Positions 7,166 through 17,898 of a stretch of 64,000 nt of DNA are shown piece by piece. The translations under genes and the position numbers were made by a program. The notes beneath the pieces are model-generated. The model ran no database searches. It saw only the letters and a list, made by a program, of their open reading frames with translations, and had not been told where the DNA came from. Numbering within the stretch: the stretch's first letter is position 1; the number at the start of each line of letters is the position of its first letter. Location: positions 62,001 to 126,000 of the forward strand of contig NZ_JAHDTF010000004.1 of NCBI RefSeq assembly GCF_018531465.1, read 5' to 3'. This DNA comes from Sphaerisporangium fuscum. GTDB lineage: Bacteria > Actinomycetota > Actinomycetes > Streptosporangiales > Streptosporangiaceae.

Positions 7166-10100
7166 CTAGGCGAAGCTCTGGGTGATGATGTGCTCCAGCT
7201 CCGCGTCGTGAGCGGCGTGGGAGCCGGTCGCCGGCGAGGAGTTCGCCGGACGCGACACCCGCCGCAGCCCGCGTCCCCCGAGCAGGCCGGGGTCCTCGGT
7301 GAGCTTCAGCGTGAGGTACGGCCACGGGCCCATGTTGATCGGCTCGTCCTGCACCCAGACCAGCTCGGTGTCGGCGCCGTACCGGGACAGCTCGGCCCGC
7401 AGCTCCTCGGCGGGGAACGGGTAGAGCCGCTCGAGACGCACGATCGCGACGTCGTTGTGCTGGTTCTTCTCGCGCGCCGCCGCCAGGTCGTAGTAGACCC
7501 TGCCGGAGGTGAGCAGCACCCGGCGGACGCTCGACGGGTTGACCGTGGAGTCGCCGAGGACCGGCTGGAACGCCCCGGAGGTGAACTCGGCCGTCGCCGA
7601 GGCCGCCGCCTTCAGACGCAGCAGGGACTTCGGCGTGAAGACGACCAGCGGCCGGTGGCGGTTCGACAGCACCTGCCAGCGCAGCAGGTGGAAGTAGTTC
7701 GCCGGGGTGGTCGGCTGCACGACCGTCATGTTGTCGAGGGCGCAGATCTGGAGGAACCGCTCGATGCGGGCGGAGGAGTGGTCAGGCCCCTGGCCCTCGT
7801 AGCCGTGCGGCAGCAGCAGCACGACCGAGGAGCGCTGGCCCCACTTCTGCTCGCCCGACGAGATGAACTCGTCGATGATCGACTGTGCGCCGTTGGCGAA
7901 GTCGCCGAACTGGGCCTCCCAGGCCACCAGGGCGTCCGGGCGCACGACGCTGTAGCCGTACTCGAAGCCCATCGCCGCGAACTCCGACAGCAGGGAGTCG
8001 TAGACGTAGAACTTCGTGGTGCCCTGGTTGAAGGCCTTGAGCGGGGTGTGGTCCTCGCCGGTGACGCGGTCGACCAGCACGGCGTGGCGCTGGCCGAAGG
8101 TGCCGCGGCGGGAGTCCTGCCCGACCAGGCGCACCGGGTGGCCGTCGATCAGCAGCGAGCCGAAGGCGAGGGTCTCGCCCATGGCCCAGTCGATGGCGTC
8201 CTCGGTGACCATCTGGCCGCGGCGCTGGAGCAGCGGGGCCAGACGCGGGTGCACCGTGAAGCCCTCGGGCAGCGTGAGCTGCGTCTCCACGACCCGCTTG
8301 ATGGTCTCCTCGGTGATCGCCGTCGGCGTGTCGCTGTGGGACCACGGGACGATCTCGCCCGCGGCCGGCTTGACGACGGCGCCCGGCTCCAGGGGCTTCT
8401 TGGCCGCCTCACGGGTCTCGGTGAAGGCCCGCTCGAGCTGCTCCTGGTAGTCGCGCAGCGCCTGCTCGGCCTCCTCGACCGTGATGTCGCCCCGGCCGAT
8501 CAGCGCCTCGGTGTACAGCTTGCGGATCGAGCGCTTGGCGTCGATCAGGTCGTACATCAGGGGCTGGGTGAAGCTGGGGTTGTCGGTCTCGTTGTGGCCG
8601 CGACGGCGGTAGCAGACGAGGTCGATCACGACGTCCTTGCGGAACGCCTGGCGGTACTCGTAGGCGAGCCGGCCCACCCGGACGACGGCCTCGGGGTCGT
8701 CACCGTTGACGTGGAAGATCGGCGCCTGGATCATGCGCGCGACGTCGGTGGCGTACACGCTGGAACGCGAGGAGGCCGGGGAGGTGGTGAAGCCGACCTG
8801 GTTGTTGACCACGACGTGCACGGTGCCGCCGGTGCGGTAGCCGCGCAGCTGCGACAGGTGCAGCGTCTCGGCCACCACGCCCTGGCCCGCGAAGGCGGCG
8901 TCGCCGTGGACGAGCACGGGCAGGACGGTGAAGCCCTCTTCGCCGCGCTCCAGGAGGTCCTGCTTGGCGCGCACGACGCCCTCGAGGACCGGGTCGACCG
9001 CCTCGAGGTGCGAGGGGTTGGCCACGACCGAGGTGGTGATCTTCCGGCCGGTCGAGGTGGCGAAGTCGCCGGAGGCGCCGAGGTGGTACTTCACGTCACC
9101 CGAGCCGTGGGCGCTGCGGGGGTCGATGTTGCCCTCGAACTCGCCGAACACCTGGGCGTACGACTTGCCGACGATGTTGGCCAGGACGTTGAGGCGGCCG
9201 CGGTGGGCCATGCCGATGACGACCTCGTCGAGCTGCTCGTCGGCGGCCGCGGAGATCACCGAGTCGAGCAGCGGGATCAGCGACTCGCCGCCCTCGAGGG
9301 AGAAGCGCTTCTGCCCGACGTACTTGGTCTGCAGGAAGGTCTCGAACGCCTCGGAGGTGTTGAGCCTGCGCAGGATGTTGAGCTGCTCCTCGCGCGTCGG
9401 CTTGGCGTGGGGCTTCTCGACCCGCTCCTGGATCCAGGCCCGCTCCTCGGGGTTCTGGATGTGCATGTACTCGATGCCGACGGTGCGGCAGTAGGAGTCG
9501 CGCAGGACGCCGAGGATGTCGCGGAGCTTCATCAGCGGCTTGCCGCCGAAACCGCCGGTGGCGAACTCGCGCTCGAGGTCCCACAGGGTGAGGCCGTGGG
9601 ACTTGATGTCGAGGTCGGGGTGCTTGCGCTGGTTGTACTCGAGCGGGTCGGTGTCGGCCATGAGGTGGCCGCGCACGCGGTAGGCGTGGATCAGCTCGAT
9701 GACGCGGGCGGACTTGGCCACGTCGTCGTCGTGGGTGGCCGAGATGTCCTGCACCCAGCGCACCGGCTCGTAGGGGATGCGCAGCGCCTGGAAGATCTCG
9801 TCGTAGAAGCCGTCCTCGCCCAGCAGCAGCCGGTGGATGATGCGGAGGAAGTCGCCGGACTGCGCGCCCTGGATGATGCGGTGGTCGTAGGTGCTGGTCA
9901 GCGTCATGACCTTGCTGACCGCGAGCCGGTTGAGCGTCTCGGGGGAGGCGCCCTGATATTCGGCGGGGTACTCCATGGCGCCGACGCCGATGATCGCGCC
10001 CTGGCCCGGCATCAGGCGCGGGACCGAGTGGACGGTGCCGATCGTGCCGGGGTTGGTGAGGCTGATCGAGGTGCCCGCGAAGTCGTCGACGCCCAGCTTG

Positions 10101-10849
10101 CCGCTGCGGGCCTTGCGGACGATGTCCTCGTAGGCGCTCCAGAACTGGCGGAAGTCGAGCGTCTCGGCGCTCTTGATCGAGGGCACGAGGAGCTGACGGC
10201 TGCCGTCGCCCTTCTGCACATCGATGGCGAGACCGAGACCGACGTGCTCGGGCTTGACCAGCGTCGGCTTGCCGTCGACCTCGGTGTAGGAGTAGTTCAT
10301 CTCCGGCATCGTGGCCAGCGCCTTGACGATCGCGTAGCCGATGATGTGGGTGAACGACACCTTGCCGCCGCGCCCGCGCGACAGGTGGTTGTTGATGACG
10401 ATGCGGTTGTCGATGAGCAGCTTCGCCGGCACGGCCCGCACGCTGGTGGCCGTCGGGATCGCGAGGCTCGCGTCCATGTTGGCCGCGGTGCGGGCGGCGG
10501 CGCCGCGCAGCCGGACCTCCTCGGCCCCCGCCGGCGTCGAGGCGGCGGGCTTGGCCTTCTCGGCCTGCGGGCTCGGAGCCTGAGTCGTCGTGGCGGCGGC
10601 CTTGGCCGGCGCGGGCTGGGCCGGGGGTGCGGCGGGAGCCGGGGGAGCGGCGGTGGCCGTCGCGCCGTTGGCCCCGCCGGCGGCCGCGCGGCTCGTACCG
10701 GAATCGGGGTTGTAGTCAGCGAAGAAGTTCCACCAGGCACGGTCGACAGACTCGGGGTCCTGGAGATACTTCTGATACAGCTCGTCGACAAGCCACTCGT
10801 TCTGACCGAAGTTGGCCAGTGGGTTTGTCCGTGACGACTCAGACGACAC
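7166..10849 (-). CDS. kgd: Multifunctional 2-oxoglutarate metabolism enzyme (E2-E1 fusion)
   Basis: A 1227-residue TCA-cycle enzyme combining a dihydrolipoyl-succinyltransferase-like domain with the ThDP-dependent E1 of 2-oxoglutarate dehydrogenase, the arrangement described for mycobacterial KGD. The N-terminus ([18 protein letters not shown]) is followed by an Ala/Pro-rich linker (about 55-110) that replaces the lipoyl domain. The acyltransferase domain (about 120-350) ends with the catalytic motif YDHRIIQGA at about 321-329. The E1 portion contains the cofactor-site segment [19 protein letters not shown] and a transketolase-like C-terminal half. It can oxidise or decarboxylate 2-oxoglutarate and, with glyoxylate, act as a carboligase; those activities are known from the family. 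The GTG at 10849 has GAGGG about ten bases upstream. Confidence 0.97.
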   Translation of the reverse strand: MSSESSRTNPLANFGQNEWLVDELYQKYLQDPESVDRAWWNFFADYNPDSGTSRAAAGGANGATATAAPPAPAAPPAQPAPAKAAATTTQAPSPQAEKAKPAASTPAGAEEVRLRGAAARTAANMDASLAIPTATSVRAVPAKLLIDNRIVINNHLSRGRGGKVSFTHIIGYAIVKALATMPEMNYSYTEVDGKPTLVKPEHVGLGLAIDVQKGDGSRQLLVPSIKSAETLDFRQFWSAYEDIVRKARSGKLGVDDFAGTSISLTNPGTIGTVHSVPRLMPGQGAIIGVGAMEYPAEYQGASPETLNRLAVSKVMTLTSTYDHRIIQGAQSGDFLRIIHRLLLGEDGFYDEIFQALRIPYEPVRWVQDISATHDDDVAKSARVIELIHAYRVRGHLMADTDPLEYNQRKHPDLDIKSHGLTLWDLEREFATGGFGGKPLMKLRDILGVLRDSYCRTVGIEYMHIQNPEERAWIQERVEKPHAKPTREEQLNILRRLNTSEAFETFLQTKYVGQKRFSLEGGESLIPLLDSVISAAADEQLDEVVIGMAHRGRLNVLANIVGKSYAQVFGEFEGNIDPRSAHGSGDVKYHLGASGDFATSTGRKITTSVVANPSHLEAVDPVLEGVVRAKQDLLERGEEGFTVLPVLVHGDAAFAGQGVVAETLHLSQLRGYRTGGTVHVVVNNQVGFTTSPASSRSSVYATDVARMIQAPIFHVNGDDPEAVVRVGRLAYEYRQAFRKDVVIDLVCYRRRGHNETDNPSFTQPLMYDLIDAKRSIRKLYTEALIGRGDITVEEAEQALRDYQEQLERAFTETREAAKKPLEPGAVVKPAAGEIVPWSHSDTPTAITEETIKRVVETQLTLPEGFTVHPRLAPLLQRRGQMVTEDAIDWAMGETLAFGSLLIDGHPVRLVGQDSRRGTFGQRHAVLVDRVTGEDHTPLKAFNQGTTKFYVYDSLLSEFAAMGFEYGYSVVRPDALVAWEAQFGDFANGAQSIIDEFISSGEQKWGQRSSVVLLLPHGYEGQGPDHSSARIERFLQICALDNMTVVQPTTPANYFHLLRWQVLSNRHRPLVVFTPKSLLRLKAAASATAEFTSGAFQPVLGDSTVNPSSVRRVLLTSGRVYYDLAAAREKNQHNDVAIVRLERLYPFPAEELRAELSRYGADTELVWVQDEPINMGPWPYLTLKLTEDPGLLGGRGLRRVSRPANSSPATGSHAAHDAELEHIITQSFA

Positions 10850-11108
10850 GGCGGAAATCGCCCTCTTCCGCAGATCGGCGTTGTTGAATAGAGAACCTGT
10901 CCAAGGCTACTCGCCCAAATAGGTGGCGTGCGCCCTCTCGGACCGGCTCACCGCCCGATCATCCCAGGACCGTTCAAACTGGTCACGCTCGGGTAGTCCG
11001 TCCGGGGGGTGAGGTCATGCTCACCTTACGGCTTGGCCTCTCTGACCGGGCCGGGCGGGGTCCCTCTACGCCTTTCGCGAACAAGCCGTGGCCCGCGCTC
11101 GGTGGCGG
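10850..11108. other. Intergenic region upstream of kgd
   Basis: A 259-bp gene-free stretch that must hold the kgd promoter. I see no convincing -35/-10 pair, operator or RNA structure in it. Confidence 0.3.
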
Positions 11109-11777
11109 TCAGGCGCCCGGCCCCACGAGGCGCGACTCGACGCGCGCGCCGGGGGTGATCTCGCCGAGCAGGGCGGTCAGCTCGTCTCCCGCCGCCGACA
11201 GCTCCGCGAGCGTCATCGGCTCCAGCCGTTCGAGGAGGAACAGCGCGTCCACGGTCTGCTCGGTGATCCGGGTGCGCACGCACTGCCGCCAGTTCCACCT
11301 GCGGCAGGTGACGCTCCGGTCGTCACGCCAGATCACCTCGCCGATCTCGGGGTGGTCGATCACCGGCTCGCCCTTGTCGATCGCGTCGAACGGCTCGTCG
11401 CCCTTCGCCCGGACCAGCCGCGCGGTGCCCTCGTAGTGGGCGAGGTCCTCGCCGCCGATGGGCAGGACGTGCCGGATGCTGACGCTGTTGTAGGCGTCGA
11501 CGACCAGGTTGATCTCCGGGGGCGGCATCCGGCGCACCAGGGCGTCCACCGACGGGCGGGTGCGCTGCGGCTTGGCGCCGAACGCGCGGTAGGCGTCCTG
11601 CCAGGCGACGATCTTCTCGTGGTCGGGCCGCACGGCCTCCGCCGCCGCCTCGGCCAGCCATCGGCGGGAGCGGTCGTCGGACGGCCCGTTGCGCAGGCCG
11701 TACGCCGCGACGGCGAGCACGTGGAAGTCGGGCCGCAGCTCGGTGACCGCCTCGTCCACCCAGATGGCTTCGATCAT
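11109..11777 (-). CDS. B3/B4 tRNA-binding domain protein
   Basis: A 222-residue protein with the B3/B4 fold found in the beta subunit of phenylalanyl-tRNA synthetase. Characteristic stretches are AYGLRNGPSD, the basic helix region AFGAKPQRTRPSVDALVRR, and LVVDAYNSVSIRHVLPIGGEDL at about 100-120. Free-standing B3/B4 proteins are thought to be RNA-binding or tRNA-editing relatives; which applies here cannot be read from sequence. ATG start. It lies upstream of kgd on the same strand but 259 bp away, so co-transcription is uncertain. Confidence 0.9.
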   Translation of the reverse strand: MIEAIWVDEAVTELRPDFHVLAVAAYGLRNGPSDDRSRRWLAEAAAEAVRPDHEKIVAWQDAYRAFGAKPQRTRPSVDALVRRMPPPEINLVVDAYNSVSIRHVLPIGGEDLAHYEGTARLVRAKGDEPFDAIDKGEPVIDHPEIGEVIWRDDRSVTCRRWNWRQCVRTRITEQTVDALFLLERLEPMTLAELSAAGDELTALLGEITPGARVESRLVGPGA

Positions 11778-11843
11778 GCCGCATACCTTAACCGGGGTGG
11801 GCCGATGGTCTGTCCGGGCGGTGGCGGGGGCCGCTGCTCCTGG

Positions 11844-14450
11844 TCAGCCGGCGCAGGGGGCGCCGTCGAGGGTGATCAGGTCGGGGGGCGGGTTGGGGCC
11901 GGGGGCGGACGAGGCGGTGAAGCCGAAGGTGACGGAGCCGCCCGGGGCCAGGTGGGCGTTCCAGGGCAAGTTCCTGGCGGTGACCGTGGCGCCGGTCTGG
12001 GTGAGGTCGGTGCTCCAGGAGTGCGACACCTTCTGACCGCCGAGGAACGACCACTTCAGGGTCCAGCCGTCGATCGCCGTCTGGCCGGTGTTGTGCACGG
12101 TGACCTGGGTGGTGAAGCCGCCGGGCCACTGGCCGTGCGTGGTGTAGGTGACGCGGCACCCGCCGGAGGCCTTGACGGTGCCGTCACCCTGGCCCGCGAC
12201 GAAGGCGGAGATCCATGACAGCGGTGAGTTCCAGTTGATCGCCAGCTCGTTGGTCGACCAGGAGTTGATGTCGTCGATGTAGCAGAACTGCGGCTTGCAG
12301 CCCTGGAGCTTCGCCTGGGCCGTGGGGTCCTGAATGCCGGAGTTCGGGCCGCCGGCGAGGGTGCCCGCGGGCGGGTTCGGCAGGCTCGCGTCGAGCTGGT
12401 GGGAGTACAACCGGCTGTGCTGGTTGTGGGAGGCGACCTCGCCGTAGCCGGTGACGTACGACTGGTTCAGCGCGTTGCGGCCGAGGATGTAGTCGACGCC
12501 CTGGAGCACGCCGTCGCGGTACTCGCGGGTGCCGGTGATGTCGTAGGCCGCCGCCATGACGATCATGTTGTTGAGCACCAGGTTGTTGGATCCCCACTCA
12601 TAGGTGGGCGGGTCGTACGGCAGGCCGTACGGGTGGCCGTTCAGCGTCGCGAGGTACCGGTCGGCGCCCTCGACCACCGACCGGCGCACCCGGTCGCGGT
12701 CCGGCAGGGTGTTGGGCACGGTGGCGAGGTCGAGTCGGCCGAGCTGGGCGACATGGCCCCAGTCGAAGCCGCCCGGTCCCCAGATGTCGGCCGTGTGCAG
12801 GGGCGAGGCCAGCACCTGGTCCCGGAACTCCTCCTCCCCGGTGGTGATGAACAGTTCGGCGGCGGCCCAGTAGAACTCGTCGCTCACGTCGGCGTCGTCG
12901 TAGGTGCCGCCGCCGGTGCCGTCGGAGGGGGAGGCGAGGATGGCGGGGTGGGCCTTGGCCGCCGCCCACGCCTTACGGGCCGCCGTCAGGTTCCTGGCCG
13001 CGAACGCCGGGTCGTACGGCGCGAACAGCCGGGCCGCCTGGGCCGCGGTGGCCGCCAGGTTGAGGGTGGCCGCCGTGGACACCGGGTGGAGTTCCCGCTT
13101 CTGGGGGTCCAGGTGGGGGAGCAGGGGGAGCCCGGTCCAGTTCTGGTCGTGGATCTTGTGGTGGGCCATGCCGGCGTACGGCCTGCCGTCCGGGACCTGC
13201 ATCTTCAGCAGGAACTCCTGCTCCCAGCGAGCCTCGTCGAGGATGTCGGGGACGCCGTTGCCGCTCTCAGGGATGGCCAGGGCGCCGTCGCGCGGCGAGT
13301 GCGCCGTGGCGGCGTTCTTGGTCCGCTCGAACTCGCTCATGAGCTGGGCGACCGAGATTCCGCCGTTGACGACGTACTTGCCGTGGTCGCCCGCGTCGTA
13401 CCAGCCTCCCGACACGTCGAGGGAGTAGTCGCAGATGCCGGGCTGGCAGGGGACGGCCGTGTCGCCCTGGTTGGGCGCGACCCCGGCGTGGCCGGCGGGC
13501 CTGCCGTAGCCGGGCCGCAGGGAGTCCTGGATCGCGATGCCGCTGCGCTGGGTGTAGTAGAACTTCAGCGCGTCCACGCTGAGTCGCTCATAGGCGTCGG
13601 CGCCGATGTCGAACGGCCTGCTCGTCTCGCCGTCGGCGGTGAGGGTGTAGCCCGATCCCGGCTTGGTGTAGCCGCTGAAGTCGATGGAGTGGACGTTCTG
13701 GCCGCTGCTGGCGTCCACACCGCGCGGGGTGGTCTCGCCGGACGCCACGACCTCGCCACCGGCGTTCTTCAGCCGCCAGGCGAGGGGCGTCGTGGCGTCG
13801 GTGACCACGGTGGCGTTCTTGGGCCCCTTGGGCAGGTACGCCACCTGGTTCACCCGGACGCGGGGGCCGGTGTCGGGCTTGTAGACGTCCGGCGGCGCGC
13901 CGCCCTTGAGCGAGACGTCGTCCACGCAGAACCGCCACGGCGTGGCACTGCCACCGAGCTGGAACTGCACCTGGGCGTCGGAGATGTCGACCGGTGAGGT
14001 GAACGTGTAGGAGTAGGTCCCCCCATCGGGGGCCAGCTGGGGGGTGGCGGTGAGGTACGCCGTGTAGGGGTCGGCCGGCATCTGCACCAGCACCTTGGCG
14101 GGCTTCGCCGGGTCGGCGGAGCCGTACATGCTCACGGCGTAGGTCTCGCCTTTCACCAGGGCGATGCCGCTCTGGCCGATGATCGCGTCCCACGGGTTGA
14201 CGGTGCCGCCGGGGACGTCGGCGCACAGCCGCCCGCCGGTGGCGTCGAAGGTGAGGTCGGCGGTGTGCCACCAGGGGTCGGTGCCGCTGTCGAAGGTGCC
14301 GTTGACGATCTGCTCCGGCCCCTCGGCGGCCGTGGTCGTGGCGTGACGCCGTGCGGCGCCGGCGGCCGGGGCGCCGAGGGCGGAGGCGGCCAGTACGGCC
14401 GCGGCGGTGACGGCGAGGGGCACGCCCCATCGACGGGATGGTCTGAACAC
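11844..14450 (-). CDS. Secreted GH9 endoglucanase with CBM4/9 and CBM2 modules
   Basis: A multi-domain cellulase of 868 residues from the GTG at 14450. I prefer this start because GGGGAG precedes it and it opens a clean signal peptide ([14 protein letters not shown]... to AAGA); an ATG at 14495 is the alternative. In order: a CBM4/9-like sandwich (about 35-190), the Ig-like CelD_N domain ([12 protein letters not shown] onward), and the GH9 (alpha/alpha)6 catalytic barrel. The barrel has the nucleophile region [13 protein letters not shown], the His-containing [13 protein letters not shown] and the acid segment [19 protein letters not shown]2 ([19 protein letters not shown] to the final Cys) ends the protein. 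It should hydrolyse beta-1,4-glucan outside the cell. It is divergent from an ArsR-MFS pair. Confidence 0.95.
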   Translation of the reverse strand: MFRPSRRWGVPLAVTAAAVLAASALGAPAAGAARRHATTTAAEGPEQIVNGTFDSGTDPWWHTADLTFDATGGRLCADVPGGTVNPWDAIIGQSGIALVKGETYAVSMYGSADPAKPAKVLVQMPADPYTAYLTATPQLAPDGGTYSYTFTSPVDISDAQVQFQLGGSATPWRFCVDDVSLKGGAPPDVYKPDTGPRVRVNQVAYLPKGPKNATVVTDATTPLAWRLKNAGGEVVASGETTPRGVDASSGQNVHSIDFSGYTKPGSGYTLTADGETSRPFDIGADAYERLSVDALKFYYTQRSGIAIQDSLRPGYGRPAGHAGVAPNQGDTAVPCQPGICDYSLDVSGGWYDAGDHGKYVVNGGISVAQLMSEFERTKNAATAHSPRDGALAIPESGNGVPDILDEARWEQEFLLKMQVPDGRPYAGMAHHKIHDQNWTGLPLLPHLDPQKRELHPVSTAATLNLAATAAQAARLFAPYDPAFAARNLTAARKAWAAAKAHPAILASPSDGTGGGTYDDADVSDEFYWAAAELFITTGEEEFRDQVLASPLHTADIWGPGGFDWGHVAQLGRLDLATVPNTLPDRDRVRRSVVEGADRYLATLNGHPYGLPYDPPTYEWGSNNLVLNNMIVMAAAYDITGTREYRDGVLQGVDYILGRNALNQSYVTGYGEVASHNQHSRLYSHQLDASLPNPPAGTLAGGPNSGIQDPTAQAKLQGCKPQFCYIDDINSWSTNELAINWNSPLSWISAFVAGQGDGTVKASGGCRVTYTTHGQWPGGFTTQVTVHNTGQTAIDGWTLKWSFLGGQKVSHSWSTDLTQTGATVTARNLPWNAHLAPGGSVTFGFTASSAPGPNPPPDLITLDGAPCAG

Positions 14451-14596
14451 GCGTCTCCCCAAGTCAGGTAAGGGTTCGGGGTGAGGTGCCCGCATGGTTC
14501 CCAACCGCGCGGGCGGGCGTCAACGAACGTCCCCCGGCCGGGCGGCACGCGAGGAGAACCGTCCCTGTCAGGACGCCGGGGGCGTCGCGGTGCCGC

Positions 14597-14607
14597 TGAA
14601 AGTTTCA
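14597..14607. promoter_or_regulatory. TGAAAGTTTCA palindrome upstream of cellulase
   Basis: TGAAA-G-TTTCA is an odd-centred palindrome about 150 bp upstream of the GH9 start. GAAAG/CTTTC-type palindromes occur upstream of polysaccharide-degrading genes in several actinomycetes. A regulatory role here is inferred only from position and symmetry. Confidence 0.35.
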
Positions 14608-14641
14608 CGGAGGCAGGCCGGGCCAGATTACAAACAGACCT

Positions 14642-14676
14642 TTGCAAAGTATCCTTCGCAAAGTTATCTTTGCGGT
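14642..14676 (+). promoter_or_regulatory. Promoter and operator of the arsR-MFS operon; leaderless
   Basis: TTGCAA at 14642-14647 and TATCTT at 14665-14670 are spaced 17 bp and place transcription start at or next to the ATG at 14677, with no Shine-Dalgarno sequence. The perfect inverted repeat CGCAAAG-ttat-CTTTGCG at 14657-14674 covers the -10 element, and a further TTTGCAAAG half-site overlaps the -35. This is the geometry of an autorepressed, leaderless ArsR-type operon. Confidence 0.68.
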
Positions 14677-15258
14677 ATGGGCGAATCTTCAGGCGACGTG
14701 TACCAGGTCCAAGATCCTCAGACGCTGAAGGCCGTGGCGCATCCCCTGCGGATACGGCTGCTCGGAGCGCTGCGCGTGGACGGGCCCGCGACGGCGACCG
14801 AGCTGGCCGCCCGGTTCGGGGAGAGCTCCGGCTCGACCAGCTACCACCTGCGCCAGCTTGCCAGGTACGGCTTCGTCGAGGAGGACCCCGAGCAGCGAGA
14901 CGCGAGGGAGCGGCGGTGGCGGTCCGTCCACCGCTACACCTCCTGGAGTGAGCTGGAGCTCGGCGGCACCCCGGAGGGCAGGGCCGCGGTGGAGTTCATG
15001 CGCGACCGCCAGGTGCAGGTCCAGGCGGCCACCCGCGAGGCGTTCGAGCGCGATCGGGAATCCTGGGGGCCCGAGTGGATCGACGTGGCCGGCATGAGCG
15101 ACACCGTCGCCCGGCTCACCCCCGGGTCCGTGCGGCTGCTGTACGAACGCTTCACCGCGATGGTCCAGGAGATGGAGGCGCAGGACGCGGACCGTCCGGA
15201 GGCGCAGCGGGTCGCCGTCCACCTCTCGGCCTTCCCGACGAAGGGGTTCGTCCGATGA
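14677..15258 (+). CDS. ArsR-type winged-helix regulator
   Basis: A 193-residue regulator from the ATG at 14677 (MGESSGDVYQVQDPQTLKAV). The winged helix occupies about residues 15-75: HPLRIRLLGALRVDGPATAT, then LAARFGESSGSTSYHLRQLARYGFV. A C-terminal effector-binding half follows without the Cys metal box of classical ArsR/SmtB, so it probably senses a small organic ligand or metabolic state. The start sits at the predicted transcription start, and an inverted repeat covers the promoter, pointing to autoregulation. Its stop overlaps the following MFS gene by four bases, a two-gene operon of the repressor-plus-exporter type. Confidence 0.9.
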   Translation: MGESSGDVYQVQDPQTLKAVAHPLRIRLLGALRVDGPATATELAARFGESSGSTSYHLRQLARYGFVEEDPEQRDARERRWRSVHRYTSWSELELGGTPEGRAAVEFMRDRQVQVQAATREAFERDRESWGPEWIDVAGMSDTVARLTPGSVRLLYERFTAMVQEMEAQDADRPEAQRVAVHLSAFPTKGFVR

Positions 15259-16592
15259 CCGCCCGCGACGCCTCTCCTCACGCCCTCGCGGCGCCGTCCG
15301 GCGCCGGGTCGCTCCCGGCGTCGCCGGCCGACCCCGCCTTACGGCATGTCCTTTCCGCCTCCGCGGCCCTGCGCCGCTACCTGCTGGTCAGCTTCCTGTC
15401 GTGGTTCCCCGCGGGGCTGACGGTGCCGGTGATGGTGCTGCTGATGACCTCGCGCGGGCTCAGCCTCGCGCAGGTCGGCACCGCCACGGCGGTCTACTCC
15501 GTGGTGATCGTGGTGCTGGAGCTTCCCACCGGTGGTCTGGCGGACGTCGCCGGACGGCGGGTCGTGCTGGCCACCTCGGCGCTGTTCAGCGTGACGGCGC
15601 TCGGGCTGATGGCCGTGGCCTCGTCCTTCTGGCCGTTCGTGCTCGCCTCGGTGCTCAAGGGCGTCGCCCGCGCCCTGTCGAGCGGCCCCGCGCAGGCCTG
15701 GTACGTCGACACGCTCCACGCGGCCGAGGGGCCGGACGCCGACCTGCGGCCCGGCCTCGCCCGAGGTGAGGCCATGGGGTCGGCGTCGCTCGCCGTCGCC
15801 ACGATCGCCGGAGGGGTGCTGCCGCTGGTCGTGCCCGGCGGCCTGGTGGTGCCGATGATCGGGGCGGCGGTCGCGGCGGCCGTGCTGTTCGTCGTCGTGC
15901 TGGTCGCGATGCCCGAGCCGCCACGTCCCCGCCCGTCGATCATGTCGGTGCTGCGGGACGTGCCGGTCACCATCAGATCGGGCCTGCGGCTGGGAGTGAG
16001 GGATCGCGGCCTGAGCCGGCTGCTGCTCGTGGCGTTCGCACTCGGCATCGCGAACAGCGCGATAGAGATCTTCACCCCCGGCAGGCTCGCCACGCTCGCC
16101 GGCGGGGTGGAGGAGGGCAGTTCGGTGTACTCGGTGGTGGCCGCCGTGGGGTTCGGGGCCTACGCGCTCGGCGCGATGGCGGCTCCGGCGGTGTCCCGGC
16201 TGGTGAAGGGGGGTCCCGGCAGGGCGGCGGTGGCGGGCATGTTCGCCGCGGCCGCGGCGTTCGCGTTCTTCGCGGCGTCCGCGGGGCTGACCGGCCTGAC
16301 GGGCATCGTCGCGGCGTGCGGCGCGTACGTCGTGAAGTTCGGCACGGTCGCCGTGGCCGACATCCTCCGCATCGCGATGATGCACCGGCGGGTGGGCTCC
16401 TCGACCCGGGCCACTTTGATGTCGGTGGACTCGCTGCAGCTGCAGTTCGGCAGCGTCGTCGGGTCGCTGGGGCTCGGGCTGCTCGCCTCGCACGTCGGCC
16501 TGGCCTCGGTCTGGTGGACGGCCGCCGTCGTGGTGCTCGCCTCCGCGTCGCTCTTCGTGCGCCTGCCCGGCCCGGGACGGCACCCCGAGTAG
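15255..16592 (+). CDS. MFS transporter
   Basis: A 445-residue major facilitator superfamily permease with about twelve hydrophobic segments. The first is YLLVSFLSWFPAGLTVPVMVL, and the loop between helices 2 and 3 carries the family motif as GGLADVAGRRVV. The first 35 residues are a hydrophilic, Ala/Ser/Pro-rich cytoplasmic lead. It overlaps the upstream arsR gene by four bases (ATGA) and is presumably repressed by it. This context fits drug or metabolite efflux rather than nutrient uptake; the substrate is not deducible. Confidence 0.92.
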   Translation: MTARDASPHALAAPSGAGSLPASPADPALRHVLSASAALRRYLLVSFLSWFPAGLTVPVMVLLMTSRGLSLAQVGTATAVYSVVIVVLELPTGGLADVAGRRVVLATSALFSVTALGLMAVASSFWPFVLASVLKGVARALSSGPAQAWYVDTLHAAEGPDADLRPGLARGEAMGSASLAVATIAGGVLPLVVPGGLVVPMIGAAVAAAVLFVVVLVAMPEPPRPRPSIMSVLRDVPVTIRSGLRLGVRDRGLSRLLLVAFALGIANSAIEIFTPGRLATLAGGVEEGSSVYSVVAAVGFGAYALGAMAAPAVSRLVKGGPGRAAVAGMFAAAAAFAFFAASAGLTGLTGIVAACGAYVVKFGTVAVADILRIAMMHRRVGSSTRATLMSVDSLQLQFGSVVGSLGLGLLASHVGLASVWWTAAVVVLASASLFVRLPGPGRHPE

Positions 16593-16652
16593 AACGATGT
16601 TCGGTCGTCGGTGCACAATCAGGTGCGTCGCACGGCCGAAGGGAGCACGGGG

Positions 16653-17783
16653 ATGACCGATCAGGGGGCAGGGCCGGCCATGAGCGAGGCGGACACCCGG
16701 CGGCGCGCGCCGGTCTCCGCGGAGCCGGGCAGGAGGGTCACACCGGCCAGCGAGGAGCAGCGGGAGGCCTGGCAGAGCGGCGCGATGCCCGTCGTGGAGC
16801 GCGTGCGGCCAGGGCTGTGGTCGATCCCGGTGCCGATCCCGATCAACCCCTTGAGGTACGTCCTGGTGTACGCCCTCGAACTCCCCGACGGCGTCGCGAT
16901 CATCGATGCCGGCTGGAACACCGAGGAGGCCTACACCGCACTCCAGGACGGGCTGGCCGTCGCCGGGTACGCGATGAGCGACGTGCGGGCGGTGCTGGTC
17001 ACCCACATCCACCCCGACCACTACGGGCTCGCCGGGCGGGTGCGGGAGGCCTCCGGGGCCTGGATCGGGCTGCACCCGGCGGACGCGGCCCTGCTGCACG
17101 GCCGCTACGACGACTCGGCGATCGAGGAACTGGTCGCCAGGGAGCGGGCGATGCTGGTCCGCTCCGGCGTCCCGCCGCTTTCGGCGGACGAGCTGAGCGG
17201 CGCCTCGCGGATCATCCGCAACTACGTGACGATGGCCGGGCCGGACCGGCTGATCGAGGACGGCGCCGACCTCGGCCTGCCCGGCTGGGACCTGAAGGCC
17301 CTGTGGACCCCGGGCCACTCGCCCGGCCACCTGTGCTTCGTCTCGCCCTCGCGGCGGGTGCTGTTCTCCGGCGACCACGTGCTGGCCCGGATCACGCCGA
17401 TCGTGGCCGTCCATCCGCAGTCGGGACCCGACCCGCTGGCCGACTACCTCGACGCCCTGGCCGCCGTCCGCCACCTGGACGTCGACGAGGTGCTGCCCGC
17501 GCACGAATACCGCTTCCTGGAGCTCGCCGACCGCGTCGGGTACGTGATGGCGCACCACGCCGGGCGGCTGGCGGAGATCGAGACGGCCGTCGCCGGGGCG
17601 GACGGCGCCGCCTGCTGGGACATCACCACCCGGCTCACCTGGTCGCGGCCGTGGGAGACCATCCCGGCGTTCATGCGCCGGGCGGCGACGAACGAGACGC
17701 TGGCCCATCTGGTGTACCTGGAGGCGCGGGGACGCGTGCGCCGCGTGCCGGGCGAGCCGGATCTCTGGTACCCGGCCGGCTGA
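16653..17783 (+). CDS. MBL-fold metallo-hydrolase
   Basis: A 376-residue metallo-beta-lactamase-fold hydrolase. The ATG at 16653 is chosen because GGGAG precedes it at normal spacing; a GTG at 16611 and an ATG at 16680 are alternatives. The metal site is complete: THIHPDHYGLAG (HxHxDH) at about 125, HSPGHLCF, FSGDHVL and the C-terminal LPAHEYRF. The first 45 residues are hydrophilic and variable. The layout with about 100 residues after the last metal ligand resembles glyoxalase-II-like and quorum-quenching-type enzymes, but no particular substrate can be assigned. It is co-directional with the MFS gene, 60 bp downstream. Confidence 0.9.
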   Translation: MTDQGAGPAMSEADTRRRAPVSAEPGRRVTPASEEQREAWQSGAMPVVERVRPGLWSIPVPIPINPLRYVLVYALELPDGVAIIDAGWNTEEAYTALQDGLAVAGYAMSDVRAVLVTHIHPDHYGLAGRVREASGAWIGLHPADAALLHGRYDDSAIEELVARERAMLVRSGVPPLSADELSGASRIIRNYVTMAGPDRLIEDGADLGLPGWDLKALWTPGHSPGHLCFVSPSRRVLFSGDHVLARITPIVAVHPQSGPDPLADYLDALAAVRHLDVDEVLPAHEYRFLELADRVGYVMAHHAGRLAEIETAVAGADGAACWDITTRLTWSRPWETIPAFMRRAATNETLAHLVYLEARGRVRRVPGEPDLWYPAG

Positions 17784-17862
17784 CCCCGCCGGCTGCGACA
17801 TTCCCGGCATCCGGCTCGAAGCGTTACGCCCGTCACTTTCTATGGAAAACAGGTAGGAAATA

Positions 17863-17891
17863 TTGACATCACGGTTTGGTCTACGTAGCGT
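17863..17891 (+). promoter_or_regulatory. Promoter of leader peptide and flavin reductase genes
   Basis: A consensus -35 TTGACA (17863-17868) is followed 17 bp later by TAGCGT (17886-17891). Transcription would begin at about 17898-17899, exactly at the ATG of the leader peptide, so the leader would be translated without a 5' UTR. Confidence 0.6.
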
Positions 17892-17898
17892 CTTGAGC

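Noticed and set aside
7115..10834. A 1239-codon open frame antisense to kgd
   Set aside because: Long open frames opposite real genes are normal in very G+C-rich DNA. The product is a low-complexity Val/Leu/Arg/Gly mixture with no domain, and kgd on the other strand is unmistakable.
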